Positions 13,560-22,507 of a stretch of 29,855 bases of DNA are shown one piece after another; the first letter of the stretch is position 1; the number at the start of each line of letters is the position of its first letter. The notes below the pieces were generated by a model. That model saw nothing but the letters and a program-made list of their open reading frames with translations, made no database searches and had not been told where the DNA came from. Source of the DNA: a bacterium (GTDB lineage Bacteria > Elusimicrobiota > Elusimicrobia > Elusimicrobiales > UBA9959). The stretch spans positions 1-29,855 of the forward strand of contig JAKAMO010000022.1 in assembly GCA_021812825.1 (NCBI GenBank), read 5' to 3'. The position numbers and the translations under genes are program-made.

Positions 13560-14249
13560 TTATTCGAACTTGTAACCGTGCCCGGTGACGCTGTGTATGC
13601 GCGCGCCTAGCTTATGGCCCAGCTTCTTCCTTAGCGACGAGATATGCGTCTCGACCGTATGGGGATTATCGTAGGAGGCCATGTCATAGCCCCAGACCGT
13701 TTCCAGCAGGTACGGCACGCCCAGCACCCGCCCTTTCTTCTCCAGCAGCAGCGCCAGCAGGTCGAACTCCTTGCGCGTCAGCTGCGCCGGCTTCCCGGAA
13801 ACCCGGACCGTTCTGGCCGCCGGGTCGAGTTCCAGCCCCTTCTCGCGCAGCGTGGCGGCCGCCGGCGCCCCCTCGTAGCGTCTGAGCACCGCACCTATCT
13901 TGGCCATCAGCACCGGATAGGCGAACGGCTTGGTCAGGTAATCGTCGGCCCCCCGCCCGTACCCCTCCACTATGTCCTCGTTCCCCGTGCGCCCCCCGGA
14001 GATGATTATGACGGGCATCGCTGCGGTGGCCGGGGAGCCCTTCAGCGAGCGGCAGAGCTCGAAGCCGTCCAGGCCCGGGAGCCCGGCATCCGCTATCACC
14101 AGGTCCGGCCTGGAGTCGCGGGCCATGATGAGCGCCTCGCTGCCATTGTCGGTGAATATCACGGAGTAGTCGTGGTTCTCAAGATAACGGCGCATGACGG
14201 CCATCATCTGCGCGTCGTCCTCTACCAGAAGTATCTTCTTGTGCGGCAT
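13560..14249 (-). CDS. OmpR/PhoB-type response regulator
   Basis: This 229-residue transcription factor is the only phosphorelay protein in the window with a DNA-binding output. The receiver (1-122) has Glu10-Asp12, phospho-acceptor Asp54 (LVIADAGLPGLDG), Ser84 and Lys107 (LTKPF). The winged helix (about 132-229) shows LTRKEFDLLALLLEKKGRVL, then VETHISSLRKKLG and the wing strand HSVTGHGYKF. It follows the Rcp1-like gene by 25 bp, and no convincing SD precedes ATG 14249. A perfect 12-bp palindrome CCGGCGCGCCGG (14263-14274) sits in that gap. The hybrid kinase gene is directly downstream and is the likely partner. Confidence 0.95.
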   Translation of the reverse strand: MPHKKILLVEDDAQMMAVMRRYLENHDYSVIFTDNGSEALIMARDSRPDLVIADAGLPGLDGFELCRSLKGSPATAAMPVIIISGGRTGNEDIVEGYGRGADDYLTKPFAYPVLMAKIGAVLRRYEGAPAAATLREKGLELDPAARTVRVSGKPAQLTRKEFDLLALLLEKKGRVLGVPYLLETVWGYDMASYDNPHTVETHISSLRKKLGHKLGARIHSVTGHGYKFE

Positions 14250-14274
14250 ATCGCTGTGGTCGCCGGCGCGCCGG

Positions 14275-14733
14275 CTACTGTATCCTGGCTACTTTGACTA
14301 TGGAAATAAAGAGCCCGAGCCGCTTGACGATCTCCGCGAACCTGGCGAAGGCGACGGGTTTGGTCAGGTAGTTGTTGCAACCGGCCCGGTAGCAGGCTTC
14401 CACATCCCGCGGGTCGTCGGTGGTGGTCAGCATTATGATAGGCAGCATTTTAAGGTCCTCGTCGCGTTTCAGCCGCTTCAGCACGGCGATCCCGTCCACC
14501 TTGGGCATCTTTATGTCCAGCAGCAGCAGGTAGCCCTGGTTCTCCTCCGCCTTCCGGCCTTTCCCCTCCCGGAAGAAGAAGTCCAGCGTCTCCTGTCCGT
14601 CCTTCAGCCTTATCGTCGGGTTGTTGACGCCAGACTCCTCCAGCTGCTCGGCTATGAGCCTGGCGTGCCCGTCGTCGTCCTCGGCTATCACTATGGTGAC
14701 CGGAACATCGTTCTTCATGTTCTCCATTCTCAT
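14275..14733 (-). CDS. Rcp1-like single-domain response regulator
   Basis: This 152-residue receiver belongs to the Rcp1 group, the partners of Cph1-type phytochrome kinases. Features are the extended insert after helix 2 (FFFREGKGRKAEENQGYLLL), phospho-acceptor Asp73 (LLDIKMPKVDG), Thr103-Thr105 and Lys125 (LTKPVAF) and a long C-terminal helix. The ATG at 14733 overlaps the stop of the eight-PAS kinase (ATGA). A second ATG at 14727 has better spacing (6 bp) to the AAGGGG SD and could be the true start. Tight coupling to a kinase with a Cph1-like H box makes this pair convincing. Confidence 0.92.
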   Translation of the reverse strand: MRMENMKNDVPVTIVIAEDDDGHARLIAEQLEESGVNNPTIRLKDGQETLDFFFREGKGRKAEENQGYLLLLDIKMPKVDGIAVLKRLKRDEDLKMLPIIMLTTTDDPRDVEACYRAGCNNYLTKPVAFARFAEIVKRLGLFISIVKVARIQ

Positions 14734-17700
14734 CCCCTTTCTGCCTTAAGCCTGATCGTGAAAGTGGTTCCGCCCTCCGCGTTGCGCGAGGCGGCTATGG
14801 AGCCGCCGTGCCGCTCGACTATGCGCTTGGCCGAGGTGAGGCCTATCCCTTCCCCCTCCACGTCGCCGCTGCTCTCCGAGCGGTAGAACAGGCTCCAGAT
14901 CTTCCCGTCCGCCTCCTCCTGGGTCAGCCCCCGGCCGTTGTCGGACACGGTATATCTTACAAAACCGCCGTCCTCCGGTTCACCGGCTATCTCTATGACC
15001 GGCGGGCGGCCCGGTTCCCTGTATTTCAGCGCGTTGTCCGCCAGGTTGTAGAAGACCTGCGAGAGCTGTAGCCTGTCCCCCTGGCAAGGCGGCAGCGGAC
15101 CGGCTTTTATCCTTCCCCCCGTTCCGGCCAGCTGGTAGGACAGCGCGGCGTCTATCTCGGAGATCAGCTTGCCCATGTCCACGCGTTCGGGGCGCAGTTC
15201 CGCGCGCCCCAGCCGCGAGACCTTGAGCAGCGCGCTGATGAGCGCGTCCATGCGGGAAGCGCCTCCCAGCAGGAAGTCCAGGGCCTCCGGCACCTTCCTT
15301 TTCATGATATCCCAGGCTTTGCTTCCCTCCTGCGGTTTCAGCTCGGCGGCCATTTCTACGCAGTATTTCTTGATGTTCTGCGAGAAGCCCTGCACGTTGA
15401 CCAGCGGGCCGCGCAGGTCGTGGGAGGCCACGTAGAGGAAATCCTCCAGCTCCTTGTTCTTGTCCGCCAGGCTGGCGGCGAATTCCTGCAGGCGCGATTC
15501 GGCCAGCTTGCGCTCGGTGATATCCGCCACGGTGCCGACGAAATCCACCGCGCGTCTTTCCGGACCTTCGCCCTTGAACACCGCCGCCCCGTACGCCTCC
15601 ACCCATTTTACGGCGCCGCCGGGCATGACCACCCGGTACTCGGCCCTGTAAGGCCTGGGGTCGGCGGGGTCCAGCGCGGCCTGCACCTTCGTCCAGACCC
15701 CGGGCAGGTCTTCCGGATGGAGGAGCTTCAGTATCTCGTCGTTAGGCTTGCTGTGGCCGTTCACCTCGAATATCCTTTTATAACCGTCGTCGTAGGTGGA
15801 TACGCTGGACACGGGATCGTAGGACCACCAGCCCAGTCTGGCCGCGTCCAGGGCCAGCTGCCGCTGCCGCGCCAGTTCGCGCAGCTCGCCCTCCATGCGC
15901 CTGCGCTCGGTCACGTCCTCTCCGGAGGTCAGCAGGCCCGTTACGCGGCCGTCCGGGTCCGTGCGCATGGCATTGGTCCAGGCTATGGTCCGGCGCTCCC
16001 CGCTCTTGGTCACCACGTCGTTCTCGTAATGTTCCACCGGCGCGAGGTCGCCGGAGATGATCTTATGGAACACCTCCTTTACGGCCGCGCGCTGCTCCTC
16101 CGGTATGGCGACCTCGAACCAGTTCCGGCCTATCAATTCCTCCCGGGAATAACCGAGCATCTCGCAGCATTTGCGGTTGACCAGGGAGATGGTCTGGTCC
16201 GGCTCGAGGGCCAGCATGATGACGCCGATTATCTCCAGGTAGGATTCCGCCTTGAGCTTCTCGGCGAGCACCAGTTTTTCGGCCGTCCTGCTCTCCGTGA
16301 TGTCCCGGTTCACGCCCACCATGCGCACCGGCTTCCCGGAGCCGTCCCTGTACACTTCCCCGTCCGCCTTTATCTCCCTGACGGCGCCGTCCGGCCAGCG
16401 CACCCGGAACTCGATGTCGTATTTCCTATCCCCGGAGAGGGCCAGCCGGAGGGCTTCGTCGCAGCGCTCCCGGTCCTCCGGGTGCACTCCGCCGAACCAG
16501 GCCTCGTAGGCGCCTTTGAAATCCTCGCGCCGGACGCCGTACAGTTCGAACATCCTGTCGTCCCACGTAAGCCTGTCCGCCGGGATGTCCCAGTCCCAGA
16601 TGCCGAGGCCCGCCGCCCCGGCGGCCAGCCTCAGACGCTCGAGCAGCACGGCGCGCTCGGTCTCCGCCGCCCGCCGCTCCGTTATGTCCTGTATGGTGCC
16701 TATCATCCGCAGAGGGGAGCCGCCAGGTCCGAAGGTCATGGCGCCGCGTCCGTGCACCCACCGCGTTTTCCCGTCGCTGACGCGGGTTATCCGATATTCC
16801 CTGTCGAAGTCCTTGCGCTTCCCGATGACCTCCTCCCACAGGTACTTCTCCATCCTCGCCCTGTCGTCCGGGTGGACCATGCTCATCCAGCCCTCTACGC
16901 TGCGGTCATAGTCCGGCCCGATGCCGAAGATCTTGTCCAGGCCTTCGGACGACTCCCACCTGCCTTTCCCGAAATCGGTGGTGTACGAGCCTATGCAGGC
17001 CGCATTCTGCGACTCGTTCAGGAAGAAAAGGGTCTCCTGTAGCGTCCGTTCGGCCAGCTTGCGCTCCGTTATATCCTGGGCCGTGCCCCGCAGGCCTGTG
17101 ATGCGGCCCTTGTCGTCCCGCTTGGTCTCGCTGCGGGCGGTTATCCATCTCGTCCCGTTCTTCGGGTTTACGAGCTCCAGATCCAGCACGTACGGCTCGC
17201 CGGTCTTCATGTTCCTCTTGACGGCGGCGTCCAGCCTGGCGGCGCTCTCGGCGGTATATACCTTCAAATGCTCCTTATAGCCGGGCGGCTTCATGGTCGG
17301 GTCGAAACCGAAGATGCGGTAATACTCCGGAGACCAGGTTATGGTGTCGGTCCCGGCGTCCCAGTCCCAGCTGCCAATCCTGGCCACGCGCTGGGCCTCC
17401 CTGAGGGCGAGCTCGCTCTCCCGTATCTTCTCTTCGGCGGTCTTGCGCTCGGTGATATCCTGCACCGTCCCCACTGAGCGCAGCGGCTTGCCGGCCGGGT
17501 CGTAGAACGTCTCGCAGACCTCGTTGACGTGCTTGACCCGGCCGTCCTTCATCAGCAGGCGGTGCGTTATGTTGTACCTGGTCCTGTTCTTGAGGGAATC
17601 GGTATAGGCCTTGTTCACCTCTTCCCTGTCATCCGGATGTATGGCGTCCAGGAAGGCCGCGTACGAGGCTCCGAAACGGGACGGGTCTATCTCGAATATG

Positions 17701-19556
17701 GAGAATATCTCCTCCGACCACCGGAGACCGTTGGAGGCGATGTCCAGCTCCCAGTTGCCTATTTTGGCCAGGCGCTGGGCCTCTTTGAGGGCCGTTTCGC
17801 TGGCGCGCAGGCGCTCCACCGCCCGCTCGCGCTCGGTGATGTCGTGGATTATCTCGAAGTTCAGCTCCCTGCCGCCGGAAGGGATGGAGGATGAGCGTAC
17901 CTCCACCGTCCTGCCGGAGCCGTCCGCCAGGCGGTGCAGCAGGGTGAACAGGTTCTGCTCGCCGCGGAGTATTTTCCCGTGCATCTCGGCTATCTCCGCC
18001 CTCTCCAGGCCGTTCATCTTCGCGATGTTCATTCCCACCATACTGGCCTTCGGATAACCGTAGAACTCCTCAGCGGCCTTGTTGGCCTTGACCACCTCGC
18101 CGGAAGCCGGGTCTATCAGCAGCATTACCGCGTTATGCTCCTCGAACATCAGCCTGAACTGCTCCTCGCTCCCGGCCAGGGCGAGCTCCGCCTTCTTCCT
18201 TTCGGAAAGGTCGCGGATAATGGTCCATATCCCTACAGGACGACCCGCGCCGTCCCGATCCAGCACCGTACGCAGCTCCACCGGCACTATGGTCCCGTCC
18301 TTGCGGCGGTACTCCTTCTCGTAGAGGCCGTAAGCGCCTTTGCTTATTATCTCCTCCACTATCCTCTTTTCGGCCTGGCGCCATTTCTCCGGGGTTATGT
18401 CCGAATAGCTCAGGCGCCTGAGCTCATCCAGCGTATACCCCGTCAGCTGCTCGAAGGCCGCGTTGCATTCCATGATGTGTCCGGCCATGTCCACGTAGGC
18501 GTAGCTGTCGAGCATCTGAGAATATAGGCGGGTGAAACGGGCCTCGGCCTCGCCCAGGCCGGATACGTATTCCGCTTCGCGCCGCATCACCAGCGAATAA
18601 ACCAGGACCCCGCCGCCGGCCAGCAGCGCCAGCACCAGCGCGAAGAGGATGCTGGTGGTACGGTGCAGCCCGGAGAAGATCTCGGCTTCGTCCTCCTTCG
18701 AGATGATGACCCAGTCGGTGCCGGGCACTCTGGAAACGTAGGCCAGCACCTTGACCCCGCGGTAATCCACTCCCCGCATGACGCCGCTGAACCCGCGCAG
18801 CCCCGCCGCCGCCGGAAGGGTCTCGTTGGACATCGGGATGCGGAACCTGAGCCCGGTATGGCGGATATGTTTCAGGTCGTTGAGGAAGAGGACGTAGTCG
18901 CCGTCCCTGCGCACCAGCAGGGTCTCCGCCGAAGCGCTGCCGGTCGGCCAGGTCCGCATGAACGGGTACAGATAAACGTAAGGGTCTATCGTTATGACCA
19001 GGTAGGTTTTCCGTCCCCCGGCCCACGCGGCCAGTATGGCGCCGTGGATCGCGGGCTGCCCGCCCTCATCCAATTCAAGGTCGCCGATGAACGGAGCCTT
19101 GCTGTCCCCCATCCTTTTCAGCAGCGCCATGGCTCCGGGACAGACACGCTTGCGGGCGAGGCCAGCACCCAACAGCACTTTGCCGTCGGACGAGCTCAGG
19201 TAGGCGGAAGCGTAATGGTTGTTCTTTGCGAAGGCCGCCAGCCTGCCGGACAGGAGACGCAGCTGCTCGCTGCCGGCCTGCCCGGCAGCCACCTGTTCAA
19301 GGTAGCCGCCCAGTATCGGGCTGTCCACCAGCGAGGCCAGGCTTTGCTCCCGCTGCTCACGCCAGTAGACGAGGTCCGCCGTTTTAGTGCGGCCGATGGA
19401 GGTTAACAGGTCAGACTTCTCCCTGACCACCGCGCCGCGGAAATCGGCGTGATAGATGACGCCGCCGGCCACGATGCCAGCGGAAAAAAGGGCTAACAAC
19501 ACCCACAGGCGCCGCTTGAACCGCAGTAACCCCTGGTCGGGGTGCAGCTCGGCCAT
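14730..19556 (-). CDS. Membrane histidine kinase with eight PAS domains
   Basis: This is a 1608-residue sensor kinase. Membrane segments at about 17-35 and 301-323 enclose an extracytoplasmic, dCache-like sensor of roughly 265 residues. Eight PAS/PAC units follow at about 340-455, 456-580, 585-705, 706-830, 835-960, 965-1090, 1090-1215 and 1220-1345, nearly all ending in a DITERK-type linker. HisKA has His1379 in VASHDLRGPLVNVQGF, the H box of Cph1-like kinases. The ATPase has Asn1508 (NLADNALKYREPG), the G1 box SDNGRGLTQ, a degenerate F box (IWSLFYR) and the G2 box GEGIGLTSAKRIVERHGG. There is no GAF/PHY chromophore module, so it is not a phytochrome. Adjacent PAS units of the WDWD/WSPEYYRIFG type resemble one another, suggesting internal duplication. 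It starts 1 bp after the preceding gene. Confidence 0.95.
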   Translation of the reverse strand: MAELHPDQGLLRFKRRLWVLLALFSAGIVAGGVIYHADFRGAVVREKSDLLTSIGRTKTADLVYWREQREQSLASLVDSPILGGYLEQVAAGQAGSEQLRLLSGRLAAFAKNNHYASAYLSSSDGKVLLGAGLARKRVCPGAMALLKRMGDSKAPFIGDLELDEGGQPAIHGAILAAWAGGRKTYLVITIDPYVYLYPFMRTWPTGSASAETLLVRRDGDYVLFLNDLKHIRHTGLRFRIPMSNETLPAAAGLRGFSGVMRGVDYRGVKVLAYVSRVPGTDWVIISKEDEAEIFSGLHRTTSILFALVLALLAGGGVLVYSLVMRREAEYVSGLGEAEARFTRLYSQMLDSYAYVDMAGHIMECNAAFEQLTGYTLDELRRLSYSDITPEKWRQAEKRIVEEIISKGAYGLYEKEYRRKDGTIVPVELRTVLDRDGAGRPVGIWTIIRDLSERKKAELALAGSEEQFRLMFEEHNAVMLLIDPASGEVVKANKAAEEFYGYPKASMVGMNIAKMNGLERAEIAEMHGKILRGEQNLFTLLHRLADGSGRTVEVRSSSIPSGGRELNFEIIHDITERERAVERLRASETALKEAQRLAKIGNWELDIASNGLRWSEEIFSIFEIDPSRFGASYAAFLDAIHPDDREEVNKAYTDSLKNRTRYNITHRLLMKDGRVKHVNEVCETFYDPAGKPLRSVGTVQDITERKTAEEKIRESELALREAQRVARIGSWDWDAGTDTITWSPEYYRIFGFDPTMKPPGYKEHLKVYTAESAARLDAAVKRNMKTGEPYVLDLELVNPKNGTRWITARSETKRDDKGRITGLRGTAQDITERKLAERTLQETLFFLNESQNAACIGSYTTDFGKGRWESSEGLDKIFGIGPDYDRSVEGWMSMVHPDDRARMEKYLWEEVIGKRKDFDREYRITRVSDGKTRWVHGRGAMTFGPGGSPLRMIGTIQDITERRAAETERAVLLERLRLAAGAAGLGIWDWDIPADRLTWDDRMFELYGVRREDFKGAYEAWFGGVHPEDRERCDEALRLALSGDRKYDIEFRVRWPDGAVREIKADGEVYRDGSGKPVRMVGVNRDITESRTAEKLVLAEKLKAESYLEIIGVIMLALEPDQTISLVNRKCCEMLGYSREELIGRNWFEVAIPEEQRAAVKEVFHKIISGDLAPVEHYENDVVTKSGERRTIAWTNAMRTDPDGRVTGLLTSGEDVTERRRMEGELRELARQRQLALDAARLGWWSYDPVSSVSTYDDGYKRIFEVNGHSKPNDEILKLLHPEDLPGVWTKVQAALDPADPRPYRAEYRVVMPGGAVKWVEAYGAAVFKGEGPERRAVDFVGTVADITERKLAESRLQEFAASLADKNKELEDFLYVASHDLRGPLVNVQGFSQNIKKYCVEMAAELKPQEGSKAWDIMKRKVPEALDFLLGGASRMDALISALLKVSRLGRAELRPERVDMGKLISEIDAALSYQLAGTGGRIKAGPLPPCQGDRLQLSQVFYNLADNALKYREPGRPPVIEIAGEPEDGGFVRYTVSDNGRGLTQEEADGKIWSLFYRSESSGDVEGEGIGLTSAKRIVERHGGSIAASRNAEGGTTFTIRLKAERG

Positions 19557-19557
19557 A

Positions 19558-22383
19558 TCAGTCCCGTTTCGCCAGCAGCTTCTGCAGCGCCGCGGCCAGC
19601 TCCTCGAACTTGTACGGCTTGGGCAGCACGGCGTCGAACCCGTTGCTAGCGTAATCGGCCATCGCGGCGTCGTCGGAATAGCCGCTGGAGGCTATGACCC
19701 TGGCGGAAGGGTCGCTCTTCCTCAGCTCCGCCACCGCGTCCTTACCGCCCATGCCTCCGGGAATGGTGAGGTCCATGATGACGGCGTCGAAAGGCCGGCC
19801 GGCGGCCTTTTCCTCCGCGTAGCGCCGCAGCGCGGCCCTGCCGTCCTGCACTATTTCGCATTCGTAGCCGAGCTCGCGCAGCATGCGCCGCACCGCTCCC
19901 GTAACTATCTCTTCGTCCTCCAGCACCAGAATGCGGCCGGTTCCCCGGCGGATCTCCGCGCTCTTCTCCTGCGCCGCTCTCAGGCAGCGGCCGGTAGCGG
20001 GAAGATATATGTCGAAGGCGCTCCCTTTACCGGGAGTGGAGGCCACCGCTATATGGCCGCCGTGGTTCTTGACCACCGACCAGGCCATCGAAAGCCCCAG
20101 CCCGTGGCCCTTCTTCTTGGTGGAGAAGTAGGGCTCGAAGATGTGCGACAGATACTCCTCCGGTATCCCTATGCCGGTGTCGGACACCGTTATCTTCACG
20201 TATTTCCCGGCCGGCAGCAGAGCGGGCGGCGGCAGTTCCACGCCGTGGTTAGCGGCGGAGAGGCGCAGCGTCCCCCCTCTAGGCATGGCCTGCAGGGCGT
20301 TGATCAGCAGGTTGTTAACGGCCTGCTTGAGCTGGGGCTCGTCCCCGTCCACGCTCCAGAGCTCCTTGTCTATTTCCAGCTCCGTGGCCGCGCTGGAGCC
20401 GCGGGTGGAAAGGGTGAATATCTCGCGGAGCACCTTCTCCAGGCATATCTCCCTCTTGACCGGTTTTCCGCCCTTGGAGAAGGCCAGCAGGTTGGCGGTG
20501 AGGCTCTTGGCCTCGGCCGCCGCGACCAGCGTATCCTTCAGTATGTCCCTGGTATCCGGGTCCCCGCCGCAGCGCCTCTCCAGAAGGGAGATGTTGGCCA
20601 TAATGCCGGTCAGCATGTTGTTGAAATCGTGCGCTATGCCGCCGGCCAGCTGGCCGAGGGATTCCACCCGTTGCATGTCGGAGATCTCGCGCATCATGCG
20701 GTCGGCCAGCTTCTTCTCGGTAAGGTCCCGGAAGAAGATCACCGCCGTCTCCTTCCCGCCGTACCGTATCCGGTGGCTGTGTATCTCCAGCGGCACCAGG
20801 CTGCCGTCCATCGCCTCTATTTCTATTTCCATGGGCGGGGCAGATATCCCCTCGTCCACCCCGGCCATCCTGCGTATCAGCTCGGGATGGAAACGCTCCG
20901 GGATGCGCTCCAGTATTCCGTGTCCTACGACCTCCTTCGCCGAGGCGGCGCGCGCTATCTCCAGGCCGCGTTTGTTTATATACGCGATATTGCGCCCGTC
21001 GCGCAGCACCACGCCGTACGGCGAGGCGTCTATCAGTTCCTGGAACCCCACCTCCGATTCCTTCAGCCGGCTGATATCCGTCCATGAGCCTATGGCTTCG
21101 TCCGGAGATACCAGCTTGAGCTGGGCGTGCACCCAGAGATGGCCGTTACCCTTCTTCCTGACCCTCAGGTCGGAGACCACCGTCTCGCCTGCCGCCAGCC
21201 TGTGGCGCCCCTCGACCACCAGAGGCAGGTCTTCCGGATGCAACACGCCCTCGAACCAGCCGGGCGCCAGCACTTCCTCGGGGTCATAGCCTATGAGTGC
21301 GTGGACGTTGCCGCTTACCCATTCCTGCACGAACCGCCCGCCGGCCAGGCGCAGCTTGAAAATGACCACCGGATTGGCCTCCATCACGTGGGCCAGGTGC
21401 GCCGCGGTGCGTTCCAGGGCCGCCTGGGCGGCGGCCCGCTTCTGTTCGCTGTCCAGCGCCTCCAGCGCGAAGGAGATGTCGCCCCGTATCTCGGATAGCA
21501 GCTGCATCTCCTCCGGAACGAAGAAATCGGCCTCCGAGGAGTACAGATTGAGCGTGAAGATCACTTTTTCTCCGATGGAAAGAGGGATGGACGCCGAGGA
21601 GCGGTACTCCCTCCGGAGGGCCTCCTCCCGCCACGGCTCCATGCGCGGGTCCGTGGCTATATCCGGGCATACGGAGATCTCTCCGGTCCGGAATGAAGTG
21701 CCGCTGGGGCCTTTGCCGGTGTCCCCGTTGAGAGTGATCTTGACGCCCTCCAGATAACCTTCTACGTGCCCGGCCGAACAGACGGCTACGAAGCGTCCCA
21801 GGTCCGGATCCGGCCTTCCCACCCAGGCCATGCGCATGCCGCCCACTTCCACCGCTATGCGGCAGATCTCCTGCAGCAGCCGCACGGCGTCACGCTCCCT
21901 GGCCACGGCCCCGTTGACCTGCGCGAGGAAATTATAGAGGCGCGCGCTCTTGCGCAGCTCCTCCTCGGCCTTCTTCAGATTCTTCTGCAACGCGGATTTT
22001 TCAAGGGCCTTGTTTACGGTGCGTAGGAGGTTATCCAGGAAGCGGGCGTCCTTGACTATGTAGTCCAGCGCGCCTGATTTCATGACCTCCACGGCAACCT
22101 TTTCGTCCCCGCGGCCTGTGACCATTAAGAACGGCGGCACAGGCACGGACTCTCGCTCCAGGCCGGAGATCAGGTCCAGCGCGCTCATTCCCGGAAGGGA
22201 GTAATCGAGCAGCATCAGTTCCGGAGTGCCGCGCGCCAGCATGGCTATGGCGTCCGTGGGGGCGGAGGCTTTGGCTATTGGATAGCCCAGCGGGTAGAGG
22301 CGCTGCGCCTCGAGTTCCATGACTCCGGGATCGTCCTCTACGATAAGGATGTACCCGTTCTTGTGGCTGTCTCCCGTCTCCAT
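19558..22383 (-). CDS. Hybrid histidine kinase (REC-GAF-PAS-PAS-HisKA-HATPase-REC)
   Basis: This is a soluble 941-residue kinase and the first gene of the long signalling operon. The N-terminal REC has Asp60 (LMLLDYSLPGMSA) and Lys111. A coiled coil (about 122-148) joins a GAF domain (about 150-310), then two PAS units (about 325-440 and 443-555). HisKA has His585 (GGIAHDFNNML). The ATPase has Asn695 (LLINALQAM), the G1 box SDTGIGIPEE, the F box FEPYFSTKKKGH and the G2 box GLGLSMAWSVV. The C-terminal REC has Asp871 (VIMDLTIPGGMGG) and Lys922. ATG 22383 was chosen because GGGGG lies 6 bp upstream; an in-frame ATG at 22473 would lie inside the promoter. The N-terminal REC implies control by another kinase. 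Confidence 0.95.
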   Translation of the reverse strand: METGDSHKNGYILIVEDDPGVMELEAQRLYPLGYPIAKASAPTDAIAMLARGTPELMLLDYSLPGMSALDLISGLERESVPVPPFLMVTGRGDEKVAVEVMKSGALDYIVKDARFLDNLLRTVNKALEKSALQKNLKKAEEELRKSARLYNFLAQVNGAVARERDAVRLLQEICRIAVEVGGMRMAWVGRPDPDLGRFVAVCSAGHVEGYLEGVKITLNGDTGKGPSGTSFRTGEISVCPDIATDPRMEPWREEALRREYRSSASIPLSIGEKVIFTLNLYSSEADFFVPEEMQLLSEIRGDISFALEALDSEQKRAAAQAALERTAAHLAHVMEANPVVIFKLRLAGGRFVQEWVSGNVHALIGYDPEEVLAPGWFEGVLHPEDLPLVVEGRHRLAAGETVVSDLRVRKKGNGHLWVHAQLKLVSPDEAIGSWTDISRLKESEVGFQELIDASPYGVVLRDGRNIAYINKRGLEIARAASAKEVVGHGILERIPERFHPELIRRMAGVDEGISAPPMEIEIEAMDGSLVPLEIHSHRIRYGGKETAVIFFRDLTEKKLADRMMREISDMQRVESLGQLAGGIAHDFNNMLTGIMANISLLERRCGGDPDTRDILKDTLVAAAEAKSLTANLLAFSKGGKPVKREICLEKVLREIFTLSTRGSSAATELEIDKELWSVDGDEPQLKQAVNNLLINALQAMPRGGTLRLSAANHGVELPPPALLPAGKYVKITVSDTGIGIPEEYLSHIFEPYFSTKKKGHGLGLSMAWSVVKNHGGHIAVASTPGKGSAFDIYLPATGRCLRAAQEKSAEIRRGTGRILVLEDEEIVTGAVRRMLRELGYECEIVQDGRAALRRYAEEKAAGRPFDAVIMDLTIPGGMGGKDAVAELRKSDPSARVIASSGYSDDAAMADYASNGFDAVLPKPYKFEELAAALQKLLAKRD

Positions 22384-22444
22384 TGTTACCCCCGCTATGC
22401 CGGTCCGCGGTATTTCCGCCGGCCTTCCCCCAAACGCAGAGACC

Positions 22445-22473
22445 AATATATATAAAATAACCCGGCCTGCCAA
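22445..22473 (-). promoter_or_regulatory. Promoter of the long signalling operon
   Basis: Minus strand: -35 TTGGCA (22473-22468), 17-bp spacer, -10 TATATT (22450-22445), in a conspicuously AT-rich patch. The leader would be about 55 nt to ATG 22383. All genes down to 9783 follow on the same strand with gaps of 67 bp or less. Confidence 0.65.
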
Positions 22474-22507
22474 GCCCCGGCGCAGGCGGAGCCCGGGCCG
22501 CCGGTTC

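Noticed and set aside
14263..14274. 12-bp palindrome CCGGCGCGCCGG before the OmpR-type gene
   Set aside because: Short GC palindromes are expected at this base composition; too little to call an operator, so it is only noted with the gene.
15420..17042. Open frame of 540 codons on the plus strand opposite the eight-PAS kinase
   Set aside because: It mirrors the kinase codons in GC-rich DNA, has no recognisable domain and no promoter or SD context. The opposite strand encodes clear PAS repeats.
14730..19556. Idea that the eight-PAS kinase is a phytochrome
   Set aside because: The H box and partner receiver are Cph1/Rcp1-like, but there is no GAF/PHY domain or chromophore cysteine motif; the N-terminus is a membrane-bound extracytoplasmic sensor.
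19456..21087. Open frame of 543 codons on the plus strand opposite two kinase genes
   Set aside because: It spans the junction of two real genes on the other strand and its translation resembles no protein family; an antisense shadow.
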